Assembly: GCA_900547085.1 (NCBI GenBank)
Contig: URFI01000016.1
Coordinates: 1 to 18,016 of the forward strand
Length of the DNA stretch: 18,016 nucleotides
DNA from: an uncultured Prevotella sp.
GTDB lineage: Bacteria; Bacteroidota; Bacteroidia; Bacteroidales; Bacteroidaceae
Direction of reading: 5' to 3'
Shown: positions 1-7,430 of the stretch, piece by piece
Numbering within the stretch: position 1 is the stretch's first letter
How the letters are laid out: each line of letters opens with the position of its first letter
Notes under the pieces: model-generated
What the model saw: only the letters and a program-made list of their open reading frames with translations
What the model was told of the DNA's origin: nothing
Databases searched by the model: none
Made by a program: the position numbers and the translations under genes

Positions 1-1
1 C

Positions 2-1243
2 CTATTTGACGATGTCATCTACCTGAAAACAGAGAAGCAAGGCATCCCCATCGAGGTGGCCATCATGTACAATACCGACTATTCTGAAAACATACACTCA
101 TACGTTAACAACATTAACACCATAGAGGGCGGTACGCACCTCACAGGTTTTCGCGCCGCACTGACACGCACGTTGAAGACGTATGCAGACAACGACCCCG
201 CCATTTCAAAGCAAATTGAAAAGGCAAAGATAGAGATTGCCGGTGAAGACTTCCGTGAAGGACTTACCGCTGTGATATCTATTAAGGTGGCAGAGCCCCA
301 GTTTGAGGGACAAACCAAGACCAAATTGGGCAACAGTGAGGTATCTGGAGCAGTACAACAAGCTGTTGGCGAAGCACTTACCAACTATCTGGAAGAGCAT
401 CCTACCGAGGCAAAACAAATCTGTGAGAAGGTGGTTTTGGCAGCTACGGCACGTATTGCGGCACGAAAAGCGCGCGAGAGCGTTCAGCGTAAGAACGTTA
501 TGAGCGGCGGAGGACTGCCAGGCAAACTGGCTGACTGCTCAAACAAAGACCCGAAAGATTGTGAGATATTCCTGGTGGAGGGTGACTCCGCAGGTGGATC
601 GGCTAAACAAGGACGCGACCGATACACGCAAGCCATATTGCCATTGCGTGGTAAAATTCTGAACGTGGAAAAGGTTCAATGGCACAGAGTGTTTGAGGCC
701 GAGTCGGTGATGAACATCATTCAGAGCATCGGTGTGCGCTTTGGCGTAGAAGGAGAGGACGACCGAGAGGCCAATATCGACAAGCTGCGCTACGACAAGA
801 TTATCATCATGACCGATGCCGACGTCGATGGTTCGCACATCGACACACTCATCATGACACTGTTCTATCGCTTCATGCCCAAAATCATCGAAGAAGGGCA
901 CCTCTACATCGCTACCCCACCGCTTTACAAGTGTACTTACAAGAACAAGGCCAGCGAATATTGCTACACCGAACAGCAACGACAGGCCTTCATAGACAAG
1001 TACGCCCAGGGCGAGGAAGACAGCAAGAGCATTCACACGCAGCGATACAAAGGTCTTGGTGAGATGAACCCTGAACAATTATGGGAAACGACCATGGATC
1101 CAAAGACCCGTCTGTTGAAACAGGTTACTATCGAGAATGCAGCCGATGCAGACGAGATATTCTCCATGCTTATGGGTGATGACGTGGAGCCACGTCGTGA
1201 ATTTATTGAGCAGAACGCAACCTATGCGAACATTGATGCATAG
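2..1243 (+). CDS. gyrB: DNA gyrase subunit B, C-terminal part (5' end outside window)
   Basis: ATPase subunit of the type II topoisomerase that introduces negative supercoils; it acts with GyrA in the cytoplasm. The reading frame is open from base 2, so about 413 C-terminal residues are present and the N-terminal ATPase (GHKL) domain lies upstream. Visible landmarks are EGGTHLTGFR of the transducer domain, the TOPRIM start VEGDSAGGSAKQGRDR, the metal-binding TDADVDGSH, and QRYKGLGEMNPEQLW followed by LMGDDVEPRREFIE near the end. The C-terminal wording fits GyrB better than ParE, and the large insertion found in E. coli GyrB is absent. The stop is followed directly by a strong intrinsic terminator, so the transcript ends here. 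Identification is secure; the only limit is truncation by the window edge. Confidence 0.97.
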   Translation, partial: LFDDVIYLKTEKQGIPIEVAIMYNTDYSENIHSYVNNINTIEGGTHLTGFRAALTRTLKTYADNDPAISKQIEKAKIEIAGEDFREGLTAVISIKVAEPQFEGQTKTKLGNSEVSGAVQQAVGEALTNYLEEHPTEAKQICEKVVLAATARIAARKARESVQRKNVMSGGGLPGKLADCSNKDPKDCEIFLVEGDSAGGSAKQGRDRYTQAILPLRGKILNVEKVQWHRVFEAESVMNIIQSIGVRFGVEGEDDREANIDKLRYDKIIIMTDADVDGSHIDTLIMTLFYRFMPKIIEEGHLYIATPPLYKCTYKNKASEYCYTEQQRQAFIDKYAQGEEDSKSIHTQRYKGLGEMNPEQLWETTMDPKTRLLKQVTIENAADADEIFSMLMGDDVEPRREFIEQNATYANIDA

Positions 1244-1263
1244 GCATTTGATAAGCAAAAGTT

Positions 1264-1299
1264 AAGGGGCATGCAATCGATTCGCATGCCCCTTTTTTT
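1264..1299 (+). terminator. Rho-independent terminator of gyrB
   Basis: Perfect inverted repeat AAGGGGCATGC / GCATGCCCCTT (1264-1274 with 1284-1294) with a 9-nt loop, running into seven T (1293-1299) and more T after one G. It lies about 20 bp beyond the gyrB stop and also faces the convergent peptidase gene ending at 1345. Confidence 0.93.
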
Positions 1300-1344
1300 G
1301 TTTTCTAATGTGTCGTGCAGCCCAACTCCTGTTGTTACAAAGGG

Positions 1345-2382
1345 TTATCGCACCCCATAGGCCGCCTGACTCATGTAAACAGCCACCGTTTTCAAACGCA
1401 GATAATTGTCACTGAGATACATATATCCGCCAAAAGGATTGTTCTTACCCCACGAATTTTTAGCAATATAGTAAGTATTTCCTCGCTTATCGTGCGCCAA
1501 TCCCACCAATACCATACAATGGTCGTCAGTAGTTTTCAGTGTTTCAAACTGCCTTTGTCGCACTGCTGGCGTAACGTTTACGGATTCATTGGGCAACTTA
1601 GCCACGCCCTGTGCAAACGAAAATCCCGGCTCGCTGATATCCCCTTCCCAGCAAACAGAATGCCCCGTCTGCAAAGCCCTCTTGACATGTGCCATCAATG
1701 TGTCCAGGGGTACATTCATAAAGGTATCGCGGTACCGATTATCGGGTATCTCCAAAGCAAACGAATGACCGTAGGGATGGTGCGTAAAACTGGTTAATGA
1801 GAGATATTCATGAGGCAGACAAACGCTGTGAGCAAACTGTTTTGGCGTATATTCAGCATGCCTGAAAAAGACAAACCGCGGCATGAAACCAACTTCAGCG
1901 TCCAATATTTCATCCACAAGGCCATCCATTTTCTGCAGACTTGCTGACCGCGAGGCCGCCAACTGCACCTTTCTGGCCAACACATTGTAATTCACTTGCT
2001 GACCAGGATACGTGTCCTCATGCAACATGCCATATCTTTCCAGCAAACGAAGAGCCATCGATGCCGTCCCACGAAGCGACACCTGCTTTCTTCCTCCTGC
2101 AAAGAAAGCTTCACGAGCCTGCTCTTTCAGCAACATTCGGGCGAGATAATCAACCGACAAGTTGACCGAGTCGCCCAACATCAACCGTTCCGATTCGATG
2201 GTTCCCAGCATGGCATACGCCCAACAAAGCGAACTGCTTCCCTGGTTCTGTACGGGAGTGGCCTTCAACATCACATCCGTTTTGAACTGATGATGCCGCA
2301 CTTCGTTCGACTGATGACCATTTCTGCAAGCCGAAATTAAAACCAAAGTGCTACACACAAACAAGAGTATCTTTCTCATCAT
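1345..2382 (-). CDS. Papain-like (family C1) cysteine peptidase, predicted lipoprotein
   Basis: Probable envelope-anchored cysteine peptidase of the papain/bleomycin-hydrolase superfamily. From the ATG at 2382 (345 aa) the N-terminus is a lipoprotein signal with lipobox ISAC and lipidated Cys19. The catalytic set is visible: oxyanion Gln47 in PVQNQG, Cys53 in LCWAY six residues later as in papain, His288 in DDHCMVLVG and Asn309 in AKNSWG. The usual Cys inside the QG-x-C-G-S-C motif is replaced (QGSSSLCW). A GTG start at 2418 would add twelve residues ahead of the signal peptide and would lie upstream of the -7 promoter box, so I prefer the ATG pair at 2382/2379. It diverges from the U32 gene and converges on gyrB. 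Substrate is unknown; it could process secreted or surface proteins. Confidence 0.82.
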   Translation of the reverse strand: MMRKILLFVCSTLVLISACRNGHQSNEVRHHQFKTDVMLKATPVQNQGSSSLCWAYAMLGTIESERLMLGDSVNLSVDYLARMLLKEQAREAFFAGGRKQVSLRGTASMALRLLERYGMLHEDTYPGQQVNYNVLARKVQLAASRSASLQKMDGLVDEILDAEVGFMPRFVFFRHAEYTPKQFAHSVCLPHEYLSLTSFTHHPYGHSFALEIPDNRYRDTFMNVPLDTLMAHVKRALQTGHSVCWEGDISEPGFSFAQGVAKLPNESVNVTPAVRQRQFETLKTTDDHCMVLVGLAHDKRGNTYYIAKNSWGKNNPFGGYMYLSDNYLRLKTVAVYMSQAAYGVR

Positions 2383-2386
2383 AGTG

Positions 2387-2394
2387 CAAAGATA
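2387..2394 (-). promoter_or_regulatory. -7 promoter box of the C1 peptidase gene
   Basis: Read on the minus strand, TATCTTTG fits the Bacteroidota -7 consensus TAnnTTTG exactly. No TTTG lies 19-21 bp upstream, so the -33 element is weak or missing. Only four bases (CACT) separate the box from the preferred ATG, implying a very short or absent 5' leader. Confidence 0.65.
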
Positions 2395-2426
2395 ATACAA
2401 AAACCGAACAAATCGCACAGCTTTAC

Positions 2427-2457
2427 TTTGCAGTTATTACAAATAAGCGTAACTTTG
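2427..2457 (+). promoter_or_regulatory. Promoter of the U32 family gene
   Basis: TTTG (2427-2430), 19 bp, then TAACTTTG (2450-2457), an exact Bacteroidota TTTG-N19-TAnnTTTG promoter. The ATG at 2463 is only five bases beyond the -7 box, so the transcript start should fall at or just before the start codon. Confidence 0.85.
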
Positions 2458-2462
2458 CATGT

Positions 2463-3722
2463 ATGAAGCATCAGTTATCAGACTTTGAAATCATGGCACC
2501 CGTGGGGTCCAGAGAGAGCCTTGCAGCCGCCATTCAGGCTGGAGCAGGAGCGGTATACTTCGGCATCGGCCAGCTCAACATGCGTTCACACTCTGCCAAT
2601 CATTTTACGATTGACGACCTGCACGACATCGCCGAAACGTGCAAGGCACACGGCATCAAGACCTATCTCACGGTGAACACGGTGATTTACGGCGAGGATA
2701 TCCCAATCATGCGCAAGATAATCGATGCAGCAAAGGATGCCCAGATATCGGCAGTGATTGCCAGTGACGTGGCCGTGATGACTTATTGCGTGGAGAAAGA
2801 GGTAGAAGTGCACCTCTCCACCCAACTCAACATCTCCAACATCGAGGCCCTGAAGTTTTACGCTCGCTTTGCCGGTGTAGTGGTATTAGCCCGCGAATTG
2901 AACCTAAAACAGGTGAAAGAGATTCACCAACAGATTGTCGAACAGCACATCTGCGGCCCCCGTGGCGAGCTCATCCGCATTGAGATGTTCTGTCATGGTG
3001 CCTTCTGCATGGCAATCAGCGGCAAGTGTTACATGAGTCTTCACGACGCCAACCGCTCGGCTAACCGTGGTGAATGCGTACAAATATGTCGCCGTTCATA
3101 CACCGTTACCGACAACGAGACGGGCAACCAGCTGGAGATTGACAACAAATATATCATGAGCCCGAAGGACTTGAAGACCGTTCGCTTCATTAACCTCATG
3201 ATGGACGCGGGCGTTCGGGTGTTCAAAATCGAGGGCAGGGCACGCGGACCAGAGTATGTGTACAATGTGGTGACGTGCTACAAAGAAGCCATTCATTCGG
3301 TTATTGACGGCACTTTCACCGAAAAAAAGAAAGATGTTTGGGACAAACGACTGTCCGCTGTCTTCAACAGAGGATTCTGGGACGGCTATTACCAGGGTCA
3401 GAAGCTGGGCGAATGGACCAAAGAATATGGCAACAAGGCTACCGAGAAAAAGGTCTTGGTGGGCAAGGTGGTGAAGTATTTCTCTAACCTTGGCGTGGCA
3501 GAGTTGGCCATTGAAGCCGCTGAAATAGAAGTGGGTGAGCATCTACTCATCACGGGACCCACCACGGGCGTGATGTATTTCGACGCCAATGAGATACGCT
3601 ATGAGCTGAAACCGGTACAAAAGGCCGAGAAAGGATGGCGCATCTCCATTGCCGTTCCCGACAAAGTGCGCCCCAATGACAAGCTATTCAAGATAGTAAG
3701 TGCGGTGAAACGGGATGTCTAA
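2463..3722 (+). CDS. Peptidase U32 family protein, probable prephenate-dependent RNA hydroxylase type
   Basis: A 419-aa member of the family historically called peptidase U32. Characterised bacterial relatives (TrhP/YegQ and RlhA/YdcP in E. coli) are tRNA/rRNA hydroxylation factors, so an RNA-modification role is more likely than proteolysis. The family start is seen as FEIMAPVGSRESL, followed by a TIM-barrel-like half. The U32 signature is intact: E174-M-F-C-H-G-A-F-C182-x4-G-K-C189-Y-M-S. Four cysteines (182, 189, 205, 209) have the spacing expected for Fe-S ligands. A C-terminal small beta domain follows from about residue 335. The ATG at 2463 gives the short N-terminal extension usual for the family. 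sufE, an Fe-S assembly gene, lies about 250 bp downstream. Which RNA it modifies cannot be told from sequence alone. Confidence 0.87.
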   Translation: MKHQLSDFEIMAPVGSRESLAAAIQAGAGAVYFGIGQLNMRSHSANHFTIDDLHDIAETCKAHGIKTYLTVNTVIYGEDIPIMRKIIDAAKDAQISAVIASDVAVMTYCVEKEVEVHLSTQLNISNIEALKFYARFAGVVVLARELNLKQVKEIHQQIVEQHICGPRGELIRIEMFCHGAFCMAISGKCYMSLHDANRSANRGECVQICRRSYTVTDNETGNQLEIDNKYIMSPKDLKTVRFINLMMDAGVRVFKIEGRARGPEYVYNVVTCYKEAIHSVIDGTFTEKKKDVWDKRLSAVFNRGFWDGYYQGQKLGEWTKEYGNKATEKKVLVGKVVKYFSNLGVAELAIEAAEIEVGEHLLITGPTTGVMYFDANEIRYELKPVQKAEKGWRISIAVPDKVRPNDKLFKIVSAVKRDV

Positions 3723-3743
3723 AAATGACGGCCTCTCCCCCAA

Positions 3744-3764
3744 CCCCTCCCCGAAAGGGAGGGG
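3744..3764 (+). terminator. GC-rich hairpin after the U32 gene (terminator-like, no T run)
   Basis: CCCCTCCC (3744-3751) and GGGAGGGG (3757-3764) form a perfect 8-bp stem around CGAAA. It starts 22 bp beyond the U32 stop. There is no U-tract afterwards, so it may be a dispersed intergenic palindrome or an mRNA 3'-end stabiliser rather than a classical terminator. Confidence 0.5.
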
Positions 3765-3812
3765 AGTGATTAGCTTGTTTGCTGCATGATATTGTTCAAC
3801 CCCCAAAAATTC

Positions 3813-3970
3813 AACGTGAACAAATCATAAAGTTCAAATCTCAAAGTTCAATGTTCAAAGTTCAATGTTCAAAGTAAACTGACCATAAAGTTCAATGTTC
3901 AAAGTTCAATGTTCAACGTGAACAAACCAAAAAGTTCAATGTTCAAAGTTCAATGTTCAAAGTAAAATCC
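3813..3970. repeat. Nested tandem repeat: 14-bp units in pairs, 44-bp higher-order period
   Basis: The 14-mer AAAGTTCAATGTTC occurs six times exactly, as three tandem pairs at 3843-3870, 3887-3914 and 3931-3958, plus a degenerate copy at 3829. Pairs start exactly 44 bp apart. The 16-bp spacers alternate between two types: AACGTGAACAAATCAT-like (3813, 3915) and AAAGTAAACTGACCAT-like (3871, 3959). It fills most of the 256-bp gap before sufE. I see no consensus promoter for sufE inside it. The function is unknown. Confidence 0.9.
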
Positions 3971-3978
3971 CTCTTTTT

Positions 3979-4398
3979 ATGACCATCAACGAATTGCAAG
4001 ACGAAGTAATAGAAGATTTTTCAGAGCTGTCCGACTGGATGGACAAGTACCAAATGCTCATCGACTTGGGCAATGAATTGGAGCCATTAGACGAACGATA
4101 CAAAACCCAATCGAATCTCATTGACGGCTGTCAGAGTCGCGTTTGGCTTCAATGCGATGAGAAAGAAGGCAAGTTGTACTTCACTGCCGACAGTGATGCG
4201 CTCATCGTTAAGGGCATCATAGCACTGCTCATCCGCGTGGTCAGCGGGCATACGCCCCAGGAAATCATGGATGCAGAACTCTATTTCATCGACCGCATCG
4301 GCCTTCATGAGCATCTATCCCCCACCCGAGCCAATGGCTTACTGGCAATGGTTAAGCAGATGAAGATGTATGCGCTGGCCTTCCAAGCCAAGAATTGA
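3979..4398 (+). CDS. sufE: Cysteine desulfuration protein SufE
   Basis: Sulfur-acceptor protein that takes persulfide sulfur from the cysteine desulfurase SufS and passes it to the SufBCD scaffold for Fe-S cluster assembly in the cytoplasm. The 139-aa length matches the family. The acceptor cysteine is Cys51 in the conserved LIDGCQSRVWL, the same position as in E. coli SufE. The C-terminal part (GIIALLIRVVSGHTPQEI, then LSPTRANGLLAMVKQMK) also fits the family. No SufS or SufBCD gene is in the window. It sits between a repeat array and a GH-like gene 54 bp downstream, on the same strand. A promoter is not obvious: it may be read through from the U32 gene, or use an unrecognised site in the repeats. 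Confidence 0.93.
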   Translation: MTINELQDEVIEDFSELSDWMDKYQMLIDLGNELEPLDERYKTQSNLIDGCQSRVWLQCDEKEGKLYFTADSDALIVKGIIALLIRVVSGHTPQEIMDAELYFIDRIGLHEHLSPTRANGLLAMVKQMKMYALAFQAKN

Positions 4399-4452
4399 CA
4401 GGCTGCCACCTCCAAATATAAAAACAAAAACCAACACAAAAACCAACACATC

Positions 4453-6609
4453 ATGAAACACCTATTGATTATCTTGGCCTTGCTCATCAGCTCTGCAACG
4501 ACCAACGGACAAGTAAAACGCGAAAAAACAACGTTTCAAACGGCCGCACAATGGAAACCCGTCACCGACATCCGTGCCGATGTGGTGATGTGTTATGGCA
4601 CCCAAGTACACAAAGGAATGACCTTTGAAGAGCGTGTCAAGTCGTGGCGCGACCGTGGATACGTCACCCATTTCATGACAGGCATCGCTTGGGGCGAATA
4701 TCAAGACTACTTTACAGGTAAGTGGGACAGTCGGTGGCACATCGATGAAGGACAGGTTGAGCAAAACGGAGACTCCATCTGGCATGGACATTTGGTTCCC
4801 TACATTGTTCCCAACGACAACTTTTTGACCTATTTCAAGCAAACTCAGATCAAACGAGCCATTGACGCAGGCATTGATGCCATCTTCCTTGAAGAGCCTG
4901 AATACTGGGCTCGTGCCGGCTATAGCGATGCTTTCAAGAAAGAATGGAAGAACTATTACGGTTTCGATTGGCGGCCTCAGCATCTTTCAGCGGAGAATAC
5001 ATACCTTTCAAACAAACTGAAATATCACCTGTACTACAAGGCTTTGGAAGACTGTTTCACCTATGCAAAGGCATACGGTCAAAGCAAAGGCATGAACGTG
5101 AGATGCTATGTACCCACCCATTCGCTGCTCAACTATTCACAATGGTCCATCGTCAGCCCCGAAGCCAGTCTGGCTTCGATGGATTGTGTGGATGGATATA
5201 TCGCACAAGTATGGACCGGAACGTCACGCGAACCCAACTATTTTAACGGCAAAGCCAAAGAAAGGGTGTTCGAAACAGCTTTTCTTGAATACGGATGTAT
5301 GGAGTCGATGACGGCACCTACCAAACGAAAAGTCTTCTTCCTGACCGATCCCATCGAGGACAGAGCGAAAGATTGGGACGACTACAAGCGCAACTATCAG
5401 GCCACATTCACAGCCAAACTGCTCTATCCACGCAACAACAACTATGAGGTGATGCCGTGGCCCGACCGCATATATGAAGGACTTTATCGCGTCAGCGCCA
5501 ACAGCAACGAGCGAGCTAACATACCACGATTCTACTCTACGCAGATGCAAGTGATGATTAACACGTTGAACCACATGCCGCTGTCCAATAATCAAGTGAG
5601 CGGATCGCAAGGCATCAGCGTGCTGATGGCCAACTCCTTGATGTTCCAACGCGCTCCCAAACCGATTGAAGGATATGACGATCCACAGCTTTCCAACTTC
5701 TATGGAGAGGCTTTACCCTTCATCAAACGCGGCGTTCCAGTGAACATCGTACATATAGAAAACACGGGATATCCCGACACCTGGAAGCATACAAAGGTGC
5801 TGCTGATGTCGTATTCCAACATGAAACCTCTCGACAGCAAGGCTCACCAGTACATCGCCAACTGGGTAAAGCAAGGTGGTGTACTGGTTTATAGCGGCAG
5901 AGACGATGATCCTTTCCAGCGGGTATTGGAGTGGTGGAACCAACATGGCAACTCTTATTCGGCACCTTCACAGCATCTCTTCGAACTGATGTCTATGCCA
6001 AAGAATGCCACAGAAGGACGCTATGCCGTAGGGAAAGGTGCCGTTTACGTGATTCGTCAGGACCCGAAGGAGTTTGTTTTGCAGGCAAATGGTGACAGCA
6101 AACTGGTCGACACCGTGAAAAAAGCCTACGCAAACGATGCCAAGGGTGGACAATTGCAATGGAAGAATGTCTTTACCCTGTCACGTGGCAACTATGATTT
6201 GGTGTCTGTCATCGACGAAAACGTCGTCAGCAACCAGCCCTACACAGCCAAAGGCCAGTTCATCGATTTGTTTGATCCGCAGTTACCGATACTTTTCAGC
6301 AAAACAGTTAGACCTGGAGAGCAGGCTTTCCTGTACAACATCAACCGCATCAAGAACAAGAGACAACCGCAAGTATTGGCTGGAGCGGCACGCGTATATG
6401 ACGAAAAACGCACCCAGAAGAGCTACTCGTTCGTAGCGAAAAGCCCCAAGAACACCACGAACATGATGCGGGTGTTGCTACCCAAGCAGCCCAAACTGGT
6501 GGAAATCAGCGGCGAGAAAGCCCGTCACACATGGGATGCGAGCAGCAAAACACTGCTCGTTCAATTTGAAAACGATCCCGATGGCGTACTAGTTTCATTA
6601 AAATGGTAA
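4453..6609 (+). CDS. Secreted glycoside-hydrolase-like protein with GH42-like architecture
   Basis: Predicted exported 718-aa protein whose exact family I do not recognise. Residues 1-20 are a Sec signal peptide without a lipobox. Residues about 40-345 read like a TIM barrel of a retaining glycosidase: strand-like segments such as ADVVMCYG and VTHFMTGIAW, and an acidic cluster FLEEPEYW (Glu147, Glu148, Glu150) at the end of a predicted strand, where clan GH-A enzymes carry the acid/base. Residues about 385-500 (GISVLMANSLMF, GVPVNIVHIE, KVLLMSY, WVKQGGVLVYSG) resemble the flavodoxin/glutamine-amidotransferase-like trimerisation domain of GH42 beta-galactosidases. The remainder looks like C-terminal beta-sandwich. 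The stop overlaps the start of the next gene. Hydrolase activity, substrate and catalytic pair are inferred only; a non-enzymatic glycan-binding role is possible. Confidence 0.68.
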   Translation: MKHLLIILALLISSATTNGQVKREKTTFQTAAQWKPVTDIRADVVMCYGTQVHKGMTFEERVKSWRDRGYVTHFMTGIAWGEYQDYFTGKWDSRWHIDEGQVEQNGDSIWHGHLVPYIVPNDNFLTYFKQTQIKRAIDAGIDAIFLEEPEYWARAGYSDAFKKEWKNYYGFDWRPQHLSAENTYLSNKLKYHLYYKALEDCFTYAKAYGQSKGMNVRCYVPTHSLLNYSQWSIVSPEASLASMDCVDGYIAQVWTGTSREPNYFNGKAKERVFETAFLEYGCMESMTAPTKRKVFFLTDPIEDRAKDWDDYKRNYQATFTAKLLYPRNNNYEVMPWPDRIYEGLYRVSANSNERANIPRFYSTQMQVMINTLNHMPLSNNQVSGSQGISVLMANSLMFQRAPKPIEGYDDPQLSNFYGEALPFIKRGVPVNIVHIENTGYPDTWKHTKVLLMSYSNMKPLDSKAHQYIANWVKQGGVLVYSGRDDDPFQRVLEWWNQHGNSYSAPSQHLFELMSMPKNATEGRYAVGKGAVYVIRQDPKEFVLQANGDSKLVDTVKKAYANDAKGGQLQWKNVFTLSRGNYDLVSVIDENVVSNQPYTAKGQFIDLFDPQLPILFSKTVRPGEQAFLYNINRIKNKRQPQVLAGAARVYDEKRTQKSYSFVAKSPKNTTNMMRVLLPKQPKLVEISGEKARHTWDASSKTLLVQFENDPDGVLVSLKW

Positions 6610-7145
6610 ACAAATTGAGAAAACTAAAGACCATAGAAATGCAGCGGTTGTCGGTCAAAGACTTCAAAGCGGCCGACAAACTACCACTCATCGTCGTGCT
6701 CGACGACGTGCGTTCCTTATATAATGTGGGCTCGGTATTCCGCTCGTGCGATGCTTTTCGGGTTGAAGCGGTGTACCTCTGCGGCATCACGGCCACCCCT
6801 CCACACCCCGAGATACACAAGACTGCCTTGGGTGGAGAGGATAGTGTGGACTGGCGGTACTTCGCATCGGCCACCCAAGCGGTGGAAGATTTGAGGGAAA
6901 GGGGATATTGTGTTTACGCCATCGAACAGGTGGTTGGCTCCACCAAACTGCAACATTTGTCCGTTGACCGCAGTCTACGTTACGCCGTAGTGTTTGGCAA
7001 TGAAGTGAAAGGCGTGCACCAAGACACCGTGGATGCATGCGACGGATGTCTGGAAATACCGCAGTTTGGCACCAAACACTCGCTTAATGTTTCGGTCACC
7101 GCAGGCATTGTGGTATGGGAGTTCGCCCGAAAACTGCTGCTGTAA
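6603..7145 (+). CDS. TrmH/SpoU-family RNA 2'-O-methyltransferase
   Basis: SPOUT-class, SAM-dependent 2'-O-ribose methyltransferase of tRNA or rRNA, 180 aa, single domain without an N-terminal RNA-binding extension. All three SpoU motifs are present: motif 1 LDDVRSLYNVGSVFRSCDAF with the conserved Asn and Arg, motif 2 YAVVFGNEVKGV, and motif 3 IPQFGTKHSLNVSVTAGIV, which forms the knotted SAM site. The ATG at 6603 overlaps the stop of the upstream GH-like gene (ATGGTAA), indicating translational coupling. The next Met (residue 13) is less likely, because the LRKLKT segment before it looks like the conserved N-terminus of relatives. The target nucleotide cannot be assigned; it could be tRNA position 18 or 34, or a rRNA site. 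Confidence 0.88.
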   Translation: MVNKLRKLKTIEMQRLSVKDFKAADKLPLIVVLDDVRSLYNVGSVFRSCDAFRVEAVYLCGITATPPHPEIHKTALGGEDSVDWRYFASATQAVEDLRERGYCVYAIEQVVGSTKLQHLSVDRSLRYAVVFGNEVKGVHQDTVDACDGCLEIPQFGTKHSLNVSVTAGIVVWEFARKLLL

Positions 7146-7430
7146 TCATACGACACTCATCAAAGTTGATGACAGAAGAAAGGCAAGCAGAATATGGCAA
7201 ATTGTAAAATAAACACAGCAATCGGCATTCGTATAACGTGTTAACGCTCAATAAATAACGGCTTAAGCGGTTAAAATATTTTAATTTCGGTTTACTTCTC
7301 ATTGCCTTTGCCGTCATTATATGTATATTTGGCAAAAGAACCGTGTGCCCAAACAGGCTTAAAATGGCGTTCACCCAAGAGCCAGACACGCACGAAAAGA
7401 AGATTTTAAACTGAATAAAACAATAAAATC
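7146..7430. other. Intergenic region ahead of the OmpA-like gene
   Basis: 285 bp without a credible gene. It holds an interrupted palindrome (AACGGCTTAAGCGGTT, 7257-7272, one G/G mismatch) followed by an AT-rich run, then the promoter of the downstream lipoprotein and a roughly 95-nt leader. No T-run terminator for the methyltransferase gene is seen. Confidence 0.6.
7301..7331 (+). promoter_or_regulatory. Promoter of the OmpA-like lipoprotein gene
   Basis: ATTG (7301-7304; one mismatch from TTTG), 19 bp, then TATATTTG (7324-7331), an exact TAnnTTTG -7 box. The start codon is 99 bp beyond the box, leaving a leader of about 95 nt, clearly longer than for other genes here. Confidence 0.7.

Noticed and set aside
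539..1078. Minus-strand 179-codon open frame inside gyrB
   Set aside because: It is antisense to the most conserved part of gyrB (TOPRIM domain) and has no independent support.
2463..3722. Collagenase or protease annotation for the U32 protein
   Set aside because: The four spaced cysteines and similarity to RNA hydroxylation factors make an RNA-modification role more likely than the historic peptidase label.
3829..3958. CRISPR array
   Set aside because: Repeat units are 14 bp in direct tandem with only two alternating spacer types; there are no unique spacers and no cas genes.
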